This document shows, piece by piece, positions 51,422-59,414 of a stretch of 64,000 bases of DNA; position 1 is the first letter of the stretch, and each line of letters begins with the position of its first letter. Below the pieces are notes generated by a model, which did no database searches, was not told where the DNA came from, and saw nothing but the letters and a program-made list of their open reading frames with translations. This DNA is from Clostridia bacterium (GTDB lineage: Bacteria; Bacillota; Clostridia; Christensenellales; CAG-138). The stretch spans positions 1-64,000 of the forward strand of contig JAFXVP010000012.1 in assembly GCA_017524445.1 (NCBI GenBank). Reading direction: 5' to 3'. Position numbers and translations under genes: made by a program.

Positions 51422-51844
51422 TCACTGCATCAGTTTCACGAGATAACGGAGCTCCTCCTCGTTGACTGTGTCATCGGCTGCCGCGACGAAAACAGCAAGC
51501 ATGCAGAAATCCGTCTTTTCCGCTGCGTCCAGCGAATCCACAAACTGATCCATTCCTTCAAAGCACTCTTCATCCGTATACTGCACAAGAACGTCGATCG
51601 AGGACACGCTGCGGTCGTCGAACGTATCCCGGATCATCTGCTGCTCGGATTCCGTGAATTTACCGTCCGCAGCGATCGAAACCGCAAGGAAACTGACGAT
51701 AAACTGAATCGCGTACTCATCGTCAAGACCTTGTTTTTTCAGGATCCCCAGACACTTTTCAAGCGTGCTTTTTGCCGTCTGCACTCTCTCGTCATAGGAC
51801 AAGTCAACAGCTTTCCGGAGAATTTCATCAAATGTGTTTGCCAC
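51422..51844 (-). CDS. TerB-like (tellurite-resistance B fold) helical protein
   Basis: The 140-residue product has repeated helices with the pattern AIQFIVSFLAVSIAADGKFTESEQQMI and CMLAVFVAAADDTVNEEELRYLVKLM. The pairs of ADGKFTESE and ADDTVNEEE match the acidic metal-binding loops of TerB-like proteins. GTG 51844 is preferred because GGAGGG is 6 bases upstream; earlier ATGs are less well placed. Its role is unknown; TerB-like proteins are linked to stress and membrane functions. A hairpin in 51310-51420 is not obvious. Confidence 0.65.
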   Translation of the reverse strand: MANTFDEILRKAVDLSYDERVQTAKSTLEKCLGILKKQGLDDEYAIQFIVSFLAVSIAADGKFTESEQQMIRDTFDDRSVSSIDVLVQYTDEECFEGMDQFVDSLDAAEKTDFCMLAVFVAAADDTVNEEELRYLVKLMQ

Positions 51845-52004
51845 GCTGTACCCTCCATACATGTTTATTGATGGTTTAAAGATATCATATACCGTTTGTA
51901 AAGTCAATCGTTATTCCGCAGGCAGTCGCAGGATCACGTCTTTCCGTTTTGCTCCCGCACCGGATCCGCTTTCTCCGCATACCATGCTTTAAGGAGGAAT
52001 TGCC

Positions 52005-52325
52005 ATGAATCCACAACCGCAACGAAACGGTCCGTCCCCGCTCTCCTGCGCCGTCGTATTGGGCGAAGCCGTCCGCGACGAGCATGGCCGCGCCGGCGTC
52101 GAGGCATACGTAAAGGCGCTTGCGCCGCTGCTGCCGCCGTCGATGATCGATCAGCTTGCCTATCGGCTGAACGTGCCTGTCCCCGCGCCCGCGCCTCCCC
52201 CGCCTCCGCCGCCTCCGCCCGCGGCGCAAAAGCCGTCCGTGCAGACGCCGGATATGGAAAAGCTCTTCCAGATGATGCGTCTTTTTGACCAGCTTCGCCC
52301 GCGTACCGCACCGAACGGTCAATAA
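52005..52325 (+). CDS. Small proline-rich hypothetical protein
   Basis: The 106-residue product has a helical front (CAVVLGEAVRDEHGRAGVEAYVKALAPLLPPSMIDQLAYRL), a run of 9 consecutive prolines within PVPAPAP..., and a helical tail (MEKLFQMMRLFDQLRP). AAGGAGG precedes the ATG. Long polyproline would need EF-P for translation. No family is recognised; the protein may act as a flexible linker or scaffold. It faces away from the TerB-like gene, 160 bases apart. Confidence 0.6.
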   Translation: MNPQPQRNGPSPLSCAVVLGEAVRDEHGRAGVEAYVKALAPLLPPSMIDQLAYRLNVPVPAPAPPPPPPPPPAAQKPSVQTPDMEKLFQMMRLFDQLRPRTAPNGQ

Positions 52326-52473
52326 GACGCATGAAAATGTCCAAAAGCGCAAGGAATTTGTATAAAAATAAAAATTTTTGTGTTTTTTTGAAAAAAGGGA
52401 AGATATTTCCGGAAAAGTGTGGTAATATATAGATGACACGAACACAATACACGTGTCAGAAGGAGTGGAACAT

Positions 52474-52995
52474 ATGCGTATTTCTATTTCCGGCAAGAAC
52501 TTGGAGGTTTCCGACTACATGCGCGAAGTCGCGGAAAAGAAGCTCTCCAAGCTGGATCGGTACTTCCCGCAGGACACAGAAGCACAGGTCACTCTCTCCG
52601 TCGAAAAGAACCGCCACATCGTCGAGGTGACGATCCCGCATGAGGGACGCATCATCCGCGGCGAGGAGGTATCGGGCGATATGTATGCATCGCTCGACAA
52701 CATCGTCGAAAAGCTCGAAAAACAGATCGTGCACAACCGCACGCGTCTTTGGAAGGGCCTTCGTCAGGATGCATTCCGCGATCTTCCGATCGAGGACGAC
52801 GAGGATGAAGAAGAAGGACCGCGCATCGTCCGCGTGAAGCAGTTCTCCGTCAAGCCGATGAGCGAGGAGGAGGCAATGCTGCAGCTCGAGCTCTTAGGTC
52901 ATGCCTTCTACGTATTCCGCAACGTGGACACGAACGAAATCAACGTTCTTTATAAACGTAAAGACGGCAATTTCGGCCTCATAGAGCCGTTGTAA
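52474..52995 (+). CDS. hpf: Long-form ribosome hibernation promoting factor
   Basis: The 173-residue product has the HPF N-terminal domain (MRISISGKNLEVSDYMREVAEKKLSKLDRYF, LSVEKNRHIVEVTI, DMYASLDNIVEKLEKQIVHNRTRL) and the C-terminal dimerisation domain (IVRVKQFSVKPMSEEEAMLQLELLGHAFYVFRN). Long HPF joins two 70S ribosomes into inactive 100S dimers in stationary phase. ATG 52474 follows AAGGAGTGG; an in-frame GTG at 52453 has no RBS. TAATAT at 52423-52428 could be the -10 box; the region upstream is very AT-rich. Confidence 0.95.
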   Translation: MRISISGKNLEVSDYMREVAEKKLSKLDRYFPQDTEAQVTLSVEKNRHIVEVTIPHEGRIIRGEEVSGDMYASLDNIVEKLEKQIVHNRTRLWKGLRQDAFRDLPIEDDEDEEEGPRIVRVKQFSVKPMSEEEAMLQLELLGHAFYVFRNVDTNEINVLYKRKDGNFGLIEPL

Positions 52996-53007
52996 GTTTC
53001 ACCCGAA

Positions 53008-53045
53008 AAAAGGGGCTGTCTCATCGAGACAGCCCCTTTTTCAAT
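53008..53045. terminator. Bidirectional terminator between hpf and the DUF4956 gene
   Basis: AAAAGGGGCTGTCTC, loop ATC, GAGACAGCCCCTTTT: 15-bp stem with A and T runs on both sides. Confidence 0.9.
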
Positions 53046-53055
53046 GCCGAAAGGA

Positions 53056-53712
53056 TCACAGTCCGGTCTTGGTGTTGTACGCGACGATGTCCACGCTGAT
53101 CACGCCGTCCTTGCCGGTCAGCTTGCGCAGGTAGTTCACCTGCTCGTTCGAAAGCTTCATCTCGGACACGATCTCCTGCACGCCCTCGGCGCTGGAGCAG
53201 GATTTCATCTTGCCCTTCGCAAGCAGCGGCGAAACCTCGTTGAGCGCAATCGAATCCTCGGCGCGGACGACGACGAGATACACGTCCTGCTGCGCGACGC
53301 GACCGAAGTAATACACGGCAAGGATCAGGATGCCGACGCCGAGCGCTGCGAGTACCGCAATGAGCACGAAGCCCGCGCCGCAGATAATGCCGTTTACGAT
53401 CGCCCAGAACATGAACACGGTATCCATGACGTCCTTGACCGCAGTGCGGAAACGAACGATCGACAGCGCGCCGACCATGCCGAGCGACAGCACGACGTTC
53501 GAGGAGATCGCGAGAATCACGACGGACGTGACGAGGCTCAGCATCATCAGCGAGAGCGAGAACCGCTTGGAGAACATCACGCCCGAATACACGAGCCGGT
53601 AGATAAAGACGATGTAGAGACTCAACGCAAAGCTGAGACCGACGCAAAGCAGAAGGTGGCTGAGACTGACTGCGGAAAGCTCTGTTGCAAAGAAATCTGT
53701 AATTTGTTCCAT
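53056..53712 (-). CDS. DUF4956 membrane protein (CotH/VTC-associated)
   Basis: The 218-residue product has four membrane helices in the first 135 residues (e.g. LSLGMVGALSIVRFRTAVKDVMDTVFMFWAIVNGII) and an 80-residue cytoplasmic C-terminal domain of mixed alpha-beta type. The GALSIVRFRTAVKD segment is the DUF4956 hallmark. Genes of this family are usually next to a VTC-domain polymerase and a CotH kinase, as here. The exact function is unknown. The RBS AGAGGTATCC is weak. Confidence 0.85.
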   Translation of the reverse strand: MEQITDFFATELSAVSLSHLLLCVGLSFALSLYIVFIYRLVYSGVMFSKRFSLSLMMLSLVTSVVILAISSNVVLSLGMVGALSIVRFRTAVKDVMDTVFMFWAIVNGIICGAGFVLIAVLAALGVGILILAVYYFGRVAQQDVYLVVVRAEDSIALNEVSPLLAKGKMKSCSSAEGVQEIVSEMKLSNEQVNYLRKLTGKDGVISVDIVAYNTKTGL

Positions 53713-53733
53713 AGGATACCTCTCGATCTGTTA

Positions 53734-54423
53734 TTATTCGATGCCGTGCAGTCGGGCATAACTGAGTGCGTATTTGGAGAATGACTGCTGCTGCCGCGGC
53801 ACCGTTTCGAGCACACGGCCGAGCTGCGCCGGGATGCGATCGTCGGTTTTGACCTCGAGGATCACCGCGCCGTTTTCGAGCACCGGGAACGGCGGACGCA
53901 TCGATGAGAAGAACGTGTGCGGCATACCGGTATAGACCTGCGTATCCATCGTGATCCGCACGGTGTCGAACCGGTAGGTATACGGCACGCGCCGGTAGTC
54001 CACGACGGCGGCGGGCAAAAGCCGTTGCGCCTTCGCCTCGGCATAGAACGCGCGGCACAGCGGATCATCCGCATCATGAAGCGCCTCGTAGTCGCCCTGC
54101 TGCATCGCCCGGGCGACGGTCTCGCTGACGATCGCCTGCGTCTTTCTGGTCATGTCCCCGACCTTTTCCTTCTTCTCAAGCCGGATCAGACCAAAATCGC
54201 CGTTATAGAACCTGAGCCGGTACTTGCGCCGCTCCGCTTCGCCGTCCATCTTCTCCCGGAACGCGTCGGCGTCCGGCGTATCGAAGTACAGACTGCGAAT
54301 CTGATACGCGCCGCGCTTCGCCTGCGTGTCCATGCGCATCAGCGGCGCGATCCGCGCACGCAGCACCGCAGCCGTATCGAGGCTGATGATGTATTTCTTT
54401 TCGATCCGGAATCCGTCCTGCAT
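53734..54423 (-). CDS. VTC-domain (polyphosphate polymerase-like) protein
   Basis: The 229-residue product has the VTC triphosphate-tunnel pattern: FRIEKKYIISL, QIRSLYFDTPDADAF, RKYRLRFYN, IRLEKKEKVG, VVDYRRVPYTY and AVILEVKTDDRIP, with paired basic and acidic residues lining a tunnel. VTC proteins polymerise polyphosphate from ATP or act on triphosphates; in this cassette the product may be used by or modify the surface CotH protein. Four bases separate it from cotH, and 21 from the DUF4956 gene. Confidence 0.87.
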   Translation of the reverse strand: MQDGFRIEKKYIISLDTAAVLRARIAPLMRMDTQAKRGAYQIRSLYFDTPDADAFREKMDGEAERRKYRLRFYNGDFGLIRLEKKEKVGDMTRKTQAIVSETVARAMQQGDYEALHDADDPLCRAFYAEAKAQRLLPAAVVDYRRVPYTYRFDTVRITMDTQVYTGMPHTFFSSMRPPFPVLENGAVILEVKTDDRIPAQLGRVLETVPRQQQSFSKYALSYARLHGIE

Positions 54424-54427
54424 CGCG

Positions 54428-57400
54428 TCAACCTCGGAAGTACGTGTTATATTCGTCGTCGGACATACCGAACACGATCCTGGCGCTCCGCTTCAGTTCC
54501 TTCACCCGATCTGCCTTCAGCAGCCGTTCGATCTGGTTATAGTTGTACAGGTAATCCTTGCTCGACAGATCCCACCGCGGAAAATGCCGCAGCGTCTCGG
54601 CGCGGACGGCGGTGTCGTACGAATAGAACAGGGCGAGCACGTCCTCCTGCCGGAACGAGTTCTCGCAATGGTACGCGAACCGCTTTAAAAACATATCCCT
54701 GAACTCGCTGTTTCTGATCAGCGACTTCAGAAAGTCCGCGGTCTGCCCGGATTTGAACACGTTATCAAAGCCCGCCGGGTCCTTGAACACGCATTCGACG
54801 TCGTAGTACACAAAGTGCCACTTATTGTCGGTCTCCGAGCTCTTGAAATACCGGATGTTTCCGGAGAGATCGGTGTTGTAGCAATACGCCTGGAAGATCG
54901 CCCAGTCGATCAGGTCTTCGAACACAATATGCGCCTTGATATACTCGTAATACTCCGGATTGGTCATATCGTGCGTTTTGACATACTTCCAAAGCTGATA
55001 GATCTCGGACTTGCTTTGACTGTCATCATACATGTAGCCCTTGAACAGTGTGATGCTGTCCGTGCGCACACCGAGCCGGTCCGCCAACGTTTCCTCACAC
55101 AGCGACTCCATGAAATGATAGATCCCCCAGTATTGGCCGTTTATATACAGCACGCACGGCACAGAATCCTGCACGAACGTCGTGTCGCGGTACGGCATCG
55201 CGAGCTTTTGCGCAAACGGTTCGCGGAAGATGCCGTATTTGGAATCCAGTCCCGCTCGAATCAGCAGCTGCGGAAATGTCGACTGCTCGCAATCGTCGCC
55301 GAACAGATCGTACCGAAGCCGGCCGCCGTACTGATCGGAAAAGATCAATCTGAACGACTTTTGCCCACGGCTGCGGGAAGTCTGCCCGCTGATCCGCACA
55401 CCGCAGTCGTGCGTGATCGTGCCGTTCTCGTCGGTATAGACGATGCACGCTTCCCTCTGCCACGGTTCCTTCGGATTCGAATAGATGCCACGGGGCCCGT
55501 TCAGATCGTTCGGCGCAATGACCAGATTCAGCACCGGCAGCGTATGTCCCTCATTCACGGTATAGGCAAGCGTCAGCGGTTTGCTCATCCGCTTATCGTC
55601 CTCGAGCGCCGCCGCCCGTACGACGGACGTTTGGGACACCCGGATCGGTTCGGTATAGACGCTCGACTTCGTCGTCGGTTTCGACCCGTCGGTCGTATAA
55701 TAGACGGTACCGGTTCCGCTCAATGAAATCACGAACGGTTCGGCATTCTCGAAGACGCCGGAACTCAGGGAGGCCGTCGGCATTGCTGTTCGCATGATTG
55801 CCGCCGTGCCGTTCGCGTTCTCCTTGCCGGGAGTCGGTTTTTCATAGAGGTACACGCCGCCCTCGCGGCCGTTGCGCCCGATCGTGCCCTCCGGTGGGAC
55901 GTCATAGATATGCAGATAATCGACCAGCTCGCCCGCGCTGTTGTAAAGGTACAGCCGGTCCTCCCCGCCGTTCAGCCTGAACGGTGCGTGGAAGCCGCTC
56001 TTGTCGGTCAGCGACGCGTCGCCGGAGCAGTAAACCAAATAGTACGCGCCGCTCTCAAGCGTCGTATCCGGCAGCGCGCACTTGAACGGCTCATCGGTAT
56101 TGTCGGTCAGATAGTAGCCGGCAAGGCCGATCGGCTCCGATGCGCCGTTGCACAACTCGACCCAGTCGTAATACTTGCCGTTGTTTCTCGACACGGTCCG
56201 GTTCGCAGGCATCGCTTCGCTGATATAGAGCTCGCCCGCCGTGTAAGACTGCAGAAAGAGCTGATACCCCGCGCCGGTGTTCGCAAAGCCCGGCGTCGGG
56301 CAGTCGGTTTCGGAAAACGATCCGTCGCTTGTACGAATGTAGGAGCGATCCGGCTCCGCCGCCGGATACACGGCGCGGTCCAGAAGCATGCCCGAAGCGG
56401 AGGACAGATACACCGTACCGCCCTTGCTGCTCAGCCCGAACGGCGCGATGATCTCTCCGTCTTTGCCGCCTTCCTTGCTGCACCGGATCACGATGAATTC
56501 ACCCGGCACGAGCGTAACATCCGGCAGCCGGAAGCGCGTGAGATCACTGTCCCGGTCGGACAGACAGAACGCGCCGGTCGAAAGCGGCTCGTTCGTTGCG
56601 TTGTAAAGCTCGACCCAGTCGGCAAACACGCCGTCGCCGAACGCGAACGTACATTTGTTGTTCGGCATCACTTCGCTGATCAGAAGCCCGGTAACGACCT
56701 CGGTCTGCAGCGCGCGATAGGCGGCAGCGCCCGCTTCGTCGTTGGAGAAGCTCGGCGTCGGCTCGGAGTACCGCACAGGCAGGATCCCGCCCTCATAGAC
56801 GAGCGAGACGTCGTCCTCGCTCGCCGCTGTAACCGCCGCATTGTACAGTGTGCCGTCGGGTTTTAAGAGATACACGGTCTCGCCGCCGGCGGCAGACAGA
56901 CTGAACGGCGCTGCCTGCCCGGTCAGCTCCGTGTCGTCGCACGGGATCACGAGGTACCCGCCTGCCGGGATCACCGTTCCCGCCGGGAACGTATACCGCA
57001 CGGACGTGACGGTGTCGCTGAGCCCATAGCCGTAGAGATCGGCCTCGGCGCCCGCGGTATTGACCAGCTCGATCCAGTCCGGTGCGGTGCCGTCCGCAAA
57101 CAGCACGGAACGGTTGGACGTCATGATCTCACTGAACTGCACGGCACTGCCGGACACATATGCTTTCAGGCAGTCCTGCCGCCCCTGCTCGGTATTCGCA
57201 AAGCCGGGCGTCGCATACGCGATCGTCGTCGGTTCGCCGTCCTCACGCACGATCGCGCCGTTTTTTGTGCATGGCACGGTGGTCAAAAAATCGGCCAGCA
57301 CGCCGTCCGCCGTATAGAGGAGCAGCAGCTCGCCGCCGTTGCGCGAAAGCCCGAAATCGGCGTACAGCCCGTCCCCCTGCGAACGCGCGCAATAGATCAG

Positions 57401-58174
57401 ATAATACGCATCCGGTGGAAGCTCGGTCCCGCGCGGCACCGTAAACTGCGTTCCCTCGATGCCGTCCTGCAGCACGTACCCGCCGATGCTCACCTGCTCG
57501 TCCGAGCTGTTATAGAGCTCCACGATGTCCGTTACGCGCCCGTTTGCGTCGGCATACAGCGAATTGGACGTGATGACCTCGGAGATCGTCACCGGGCCGG
57601 GCACGGCGTGCAGGGTCGGCTCGGACTGCGCCGGGACCGGCTCTGTGATGGCTGCGCCGCCGGGCGACGGCTGCACGGACACGCGGAACTGACCGTTCTC
57701 GTCGCGTTCGGCGGATTCATTGTCCGAAAGCGGGATCGTCGTAACGGAATCGACCAAAACATTCTTTTTATTGAGCAGCAGCAATTCTTCCCCGCCGGCG
57801 CGCGCGATGCCGAAATCGGCGTATCCGTCGCCGCCCGAGCGCAGGCAATAGATCACGTAATATCCGTGTCCCTCGATCACGGTCCCCGCCGGAACGGTAT
57901 AGCGGGACTTGCGGTTGTTGTCGGTCAGCTTGAAGCCGCCGATCGAGATCGCCGCGTCGGAGGAATTATACAGCTCCACCCAGTCGGCGCAGACGCCGTT
58001 CTCGTTCGGATAAAGCGTGTTGGAAGCCATGTATTCCTGGATCTGCACAGGGAATTTGGACGCACTCTGATTGCTGCTCAAACGCGAAGAAACCCGGCTT
58101 CCCGCAATCACCAGGCCGATAAGCGCGATTGCCGAGCCGAGCATCAGCAGCAATGCAAGTTTTTTCTTGTGCAT
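54428..58174 (-). CDS. Secreted five-lamin-tail-domain CotH kinase protein
   Basis: The 1248-residue product starts with a signal anchor (KKKLALLLMLGSAIALIGLVIAG). Five lamin-tail domains follow, each with an [Q/S]E[Y/V/I/A]M..N and W[V/I]EL.N signature (ADWVELYN, TDIVELYN, PDWIELVN, ADWVELYN, YDWVELCN). Then comes a chitobiase-type strand set (YYTTDGSKPTT) and a C-terminal CotH kinase-like domain (LYINGQYWGIYHFMESL, SGNIRYFKS, WHFVYYDVECVF with the metal-binding Asp). CotH proteins phosphorylate surface proteins; lamin-tail domains bind other surface partners. ATG 58174 follows AAGGAG. Genes for VTC and DUF4956 proteins follow on the same message. Confidence 0.9.
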   Translation of the reverse strand: MHKKKLALLLMLGSAIALIGLVIAGSRVSSRLSSNQSASKFPVQIQEYMASNTLYPNENGVCADWVELYNSSDAAISIGGFKLTDNNRKSRYTVPAGTVIEGHGYYVIYCLRSGGDGYADFGIARAGGEELLLLNKKNVLVDSVTTIPLSDNESAERDENGQFRVSVQPSPGGAAITEPVPAQSEPTLHAVPGPVTISEVITSNSLYADANGRVTDIVELYNSSDEQVSIGGYVLQDGIEGTQFTVPRGTELPPDAYYLIYCARSQGDGLYADFGLSRNGGELLLLYTADGVLADFLTTVPCTKNGAIVREDGEPTTIAYATPGFANTEQGRQDCLKAYVSGSAVQFSEIMTSNRSVLFADGTAPDWIELVNTAGAEADLYGYGLSDTVTSVRYTFPAGTVIPAGGYLVIPCDDTELTGQAAPFSLSAAGGETVYLLKPDGTLYNAAVTAASEDDVSLVYEGGILPVRYSEPTPSFSNDEAGAAAYRALQTEVVTGLLISEVMPNNKCTFAFGDGVFADWVELYNATNEPLSTGAFCLSDRDSDLTRFRLPDVTLVPGEFIVIRCSKEGGKDGEIIAPFGLSSKGGTVYLSSASGMLLDRAVYPAAEPDRSYIRTSDGSFSETDCPTPGFANTGAGYQLFLQSYTAGELYISEAMPANRTVSRNNGKYYDWVELCNGASEPIGLAGYYLTDNTDEPFKCALPDTTLESGAYYLVYCSGDASLTDKSGFHAPFRLNGGEDRLYLYNSAGELVDYLHIYDVPPEGTIGRNGREGGVYLYEKPTPGKENANGTAAIMRTAMPTASLSSGVFENAEPFVISLSGTGTVYYTTDGSKPTTKSSVYTEPIRVSQTSVVRAAALEDDKRMSKPLTLAYTVNEGHTLPVLNLVIAPNDLNGPRGIYSNPKEPWQREACIVYTDENGTITHDCGVRISGQTSRSRGQKSFRLIFSDQYGGRLRYDLFGDDCEQSTFPQLLIRAGLDSKYGIFREPFAQKLAMPYRDTTFVQDSVPCVLYINGQYWGIYHFMESLCEETLADRLGVRTDSITLFKGYMYDDSQSKSEIYQLWKYVKTHDMTNPEYYEYIKAHIVFEDLIDWAIFQAYCYNTDLSGNIRYFKSSETDNKWHFVYYDVECVFKDPAGFDNVFKSGQTADFLKSLIRNSEFRDMFLKRFAYHCENSFRQEDVLALFYSYDTAVRAETLRHFPRWDLSSKDYLYNYNQIERLLKADRVKELKRSARIVFGMSDDEYNTYFRG

Positions 58175-58252
58175 AGCAGAAACTCCTTCGGTCGGGTTCC
58201 TGTCCGGCGTCCCCTCCGCCGACAAAGCGAACCTTCATAATCCGATGGGGAA

Positions 58253-58281
58253 AGTATACCACTTTTCGACATGGTTGTAAA
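58253..58281 (-). promoter_or_regulatory. Promoter of the CotH-VTC-DUF4956 operon
   Basis: TTTACA (58281-58276), 17-bp spacer, TATACT (58258-58253) on the minus strand. Confidence 0.7.
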
Positions 58282-58428
58282 GAACTGAAATACGCCCGGA
58301 GAATGCCCCCCCTTGCGTCGATCGCGGTGCGCTTGTCAACAAATGCCGGACGCCTCGGAAAGGGTTTTGAAGCTCTGAAGCGATCCGCCGCGGGTTTATC
58401 TTTGGTCGTTGCAATCTGTTTCACCCGA

Positions 58429-58458
58429 AAAAGGGGCTTCCCGAAAAGGAAGCTCCTG
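58429..58458 (-). terminator. Terminator after the small membrane protein gene
   Basis: On the minus strand GGAGCTTCC, TTTTC loop, GGAAGCCCC, then TTTTT. The 190 bases between it and the CotH promoter hold no gene that I can support. Confidence 0.75.
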
Positions 58459-58470
58459 TTTCATTTCCGT

Positions 58471-58812
58471 TTACAGCGCAATCTCAACGGGATGCACGAA
58501 CAGATACAACAGCAAAAGCCATGCGGAAACCGCCAAAACGAGCAGGTTCAAAACGATCCCGATCACTGCGAACACGACGCCCTTCTTGCTCCGCGTTTCT
58601 TTGCGTGCGCTCAAGACGAGCCCGATCACGCCGAGCGTGAGCCCCGCGATCGAAAGAACGGGATACCCGTACACAAAGATCGCCTGCACGAAGTCAGACG
58701 CCAAATCGGATGCAAGCCACAGAAGCGGGATCCACAGAATGGCGGCTGCGATCCCGACGATCATCGAGATCAGAGAAAAGCGCTCTGCGCGGATGCGTTT
58801 AAGATTATTCAT
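58471..58812 (-). CDS. Small membrane protein (DUF4190-like)
   Basis: The 113-residue product has three hydrophobic helices (ISMIVGIAAAILWIPLLWLA, VLSIAGLTLGVIGLVLSA, VVFAVIGIVLNLLVLAVSAWLLLLYLF) with a basic loop RKETRSKKG before the last. The spacing resembles small DUF4190-type proteins of unknown function. It starts 12 bases after the stop of the next minus-strand gene, so the two form an operon. AAAGGAGAAC lies upstream of the ATG. Confidence 0.7.
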   Translation of the reverse strand: MNNLKRIRAERFSLISMIVGIAAAILWIPLLWLASDLASDFVQAIFVYGYPVLSIAGLTLGVIGLVLSARKETRSKKGVVFAVIGIVLNLLVLAVSAWLLLLYLFVHPVEIAL

Positions 58813-58824
58813 TGTGTTCTCCTT

Positions 58825-59250
58825 TCAGCAAAGACAATATCCGACCAACGGACCGAGGAAGATCGCAAGATAGATCAGCGTGATCCACGGCTGATAGTCG
58901 ACGTAGAATTCTTTGAACGTCAGGCTCCACGGATGCTTGATGAGCACCCAGCCGAACACGTCGAACACGATGCACACGCCAGCCCAGATCGCGCCGGTCA
59001 GAAGCGCGTCGGAAATCGTCGGGTTTTCGAGCCCTTTCATATACAGCCAGCCGAACAGCGAAAAGATCACGATGTTGTAGAGCGGATGCCACGGTTTCGT
59101 CTTTTCGTAACCCTCGCCCATGCCGGGGCCGTCCTTCATGGACTTCATGTGCAGCACGGTGATGTTGAAGATCGTGTGCCCGATCCCGATCAGCGTCACA
59201 ACGATGTACGCGATCCAGAACCAGAGCATGGAATACCCGAAGTTACGCAT
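58825..59250 (-). CDS. Hypothetical four-helix membrane protein
   Basis: The 141-residue product has four helices (LWFWIAYIVVTLIGIGHTIFNI, YNIVIFSLFGWLYMKGL, DALLTGAIWAGVCIVFDVFGWVLI, WITLIYLAIFLGPLVGYCLC) and a glycine-lysine loop KDGPGMGEGYEKTKPWHP. I do not recognise the family. ATG 59250 follows GGAGGGAAC; a longer frame to 59277 has no RBS. It is the first gene of a two-gene operon with the small membrane protein. Confidence 0.68.
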   Translation of the reverse strand: MRNFGYSMLWFWIAYIVVTLIGIGHTIFNITVLHMKSMKDGPGMGEGYEKTKPWHPLYNIVIFSLFGWLYMKGLENPTISDALLTGAIWAGVCIVFDVFGWVLIKHPWSLTFKEFYVDYQPWITLIYLAIFLGPLVGYCLC

Positions 59251-59321
59251 TGTTCCCTCCATGCGGCTTTGCCGCAATTCATATGCCGTTGTAGGTGGCG
59301 ACGTCCCCGGCGCCCCGTTTC

Positions 59322-59381
59322 ATCAATTCATGCGCCGTGAATTGCGCCTGCGGCGCATGAATTGATCTGCTTACGCAGATC
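59322..59381. repeat. Long perfect palindromes in the gap before prfB
   Basis: ATCAATTCATGCGCCG (59322-59337) and its exact complement (59351-59366) enclose a 13-base loop that contains a shorter TGAATTG-type pairing. A second stem GATCTGC/GCAGATC with TTAC loop follows (59364-59381). The stretch 59270-59385 looks like a nested dispersed repeat. Confidence 0.65.
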
Positions 59382-59384
59382 GTG

Positions 59385-59408
59385 AAAAGGCGTTCCCGAA
59401 GGAACGCC
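59385..59408 (-). terminator. Terminator after prfB
   Basis: On the minus strand GGCGTTCC, TTCG loop, GGAACGCC, then TTTTCACG. Confidence 0.8.
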
Positions 59409-59414
59409 ATGCGA

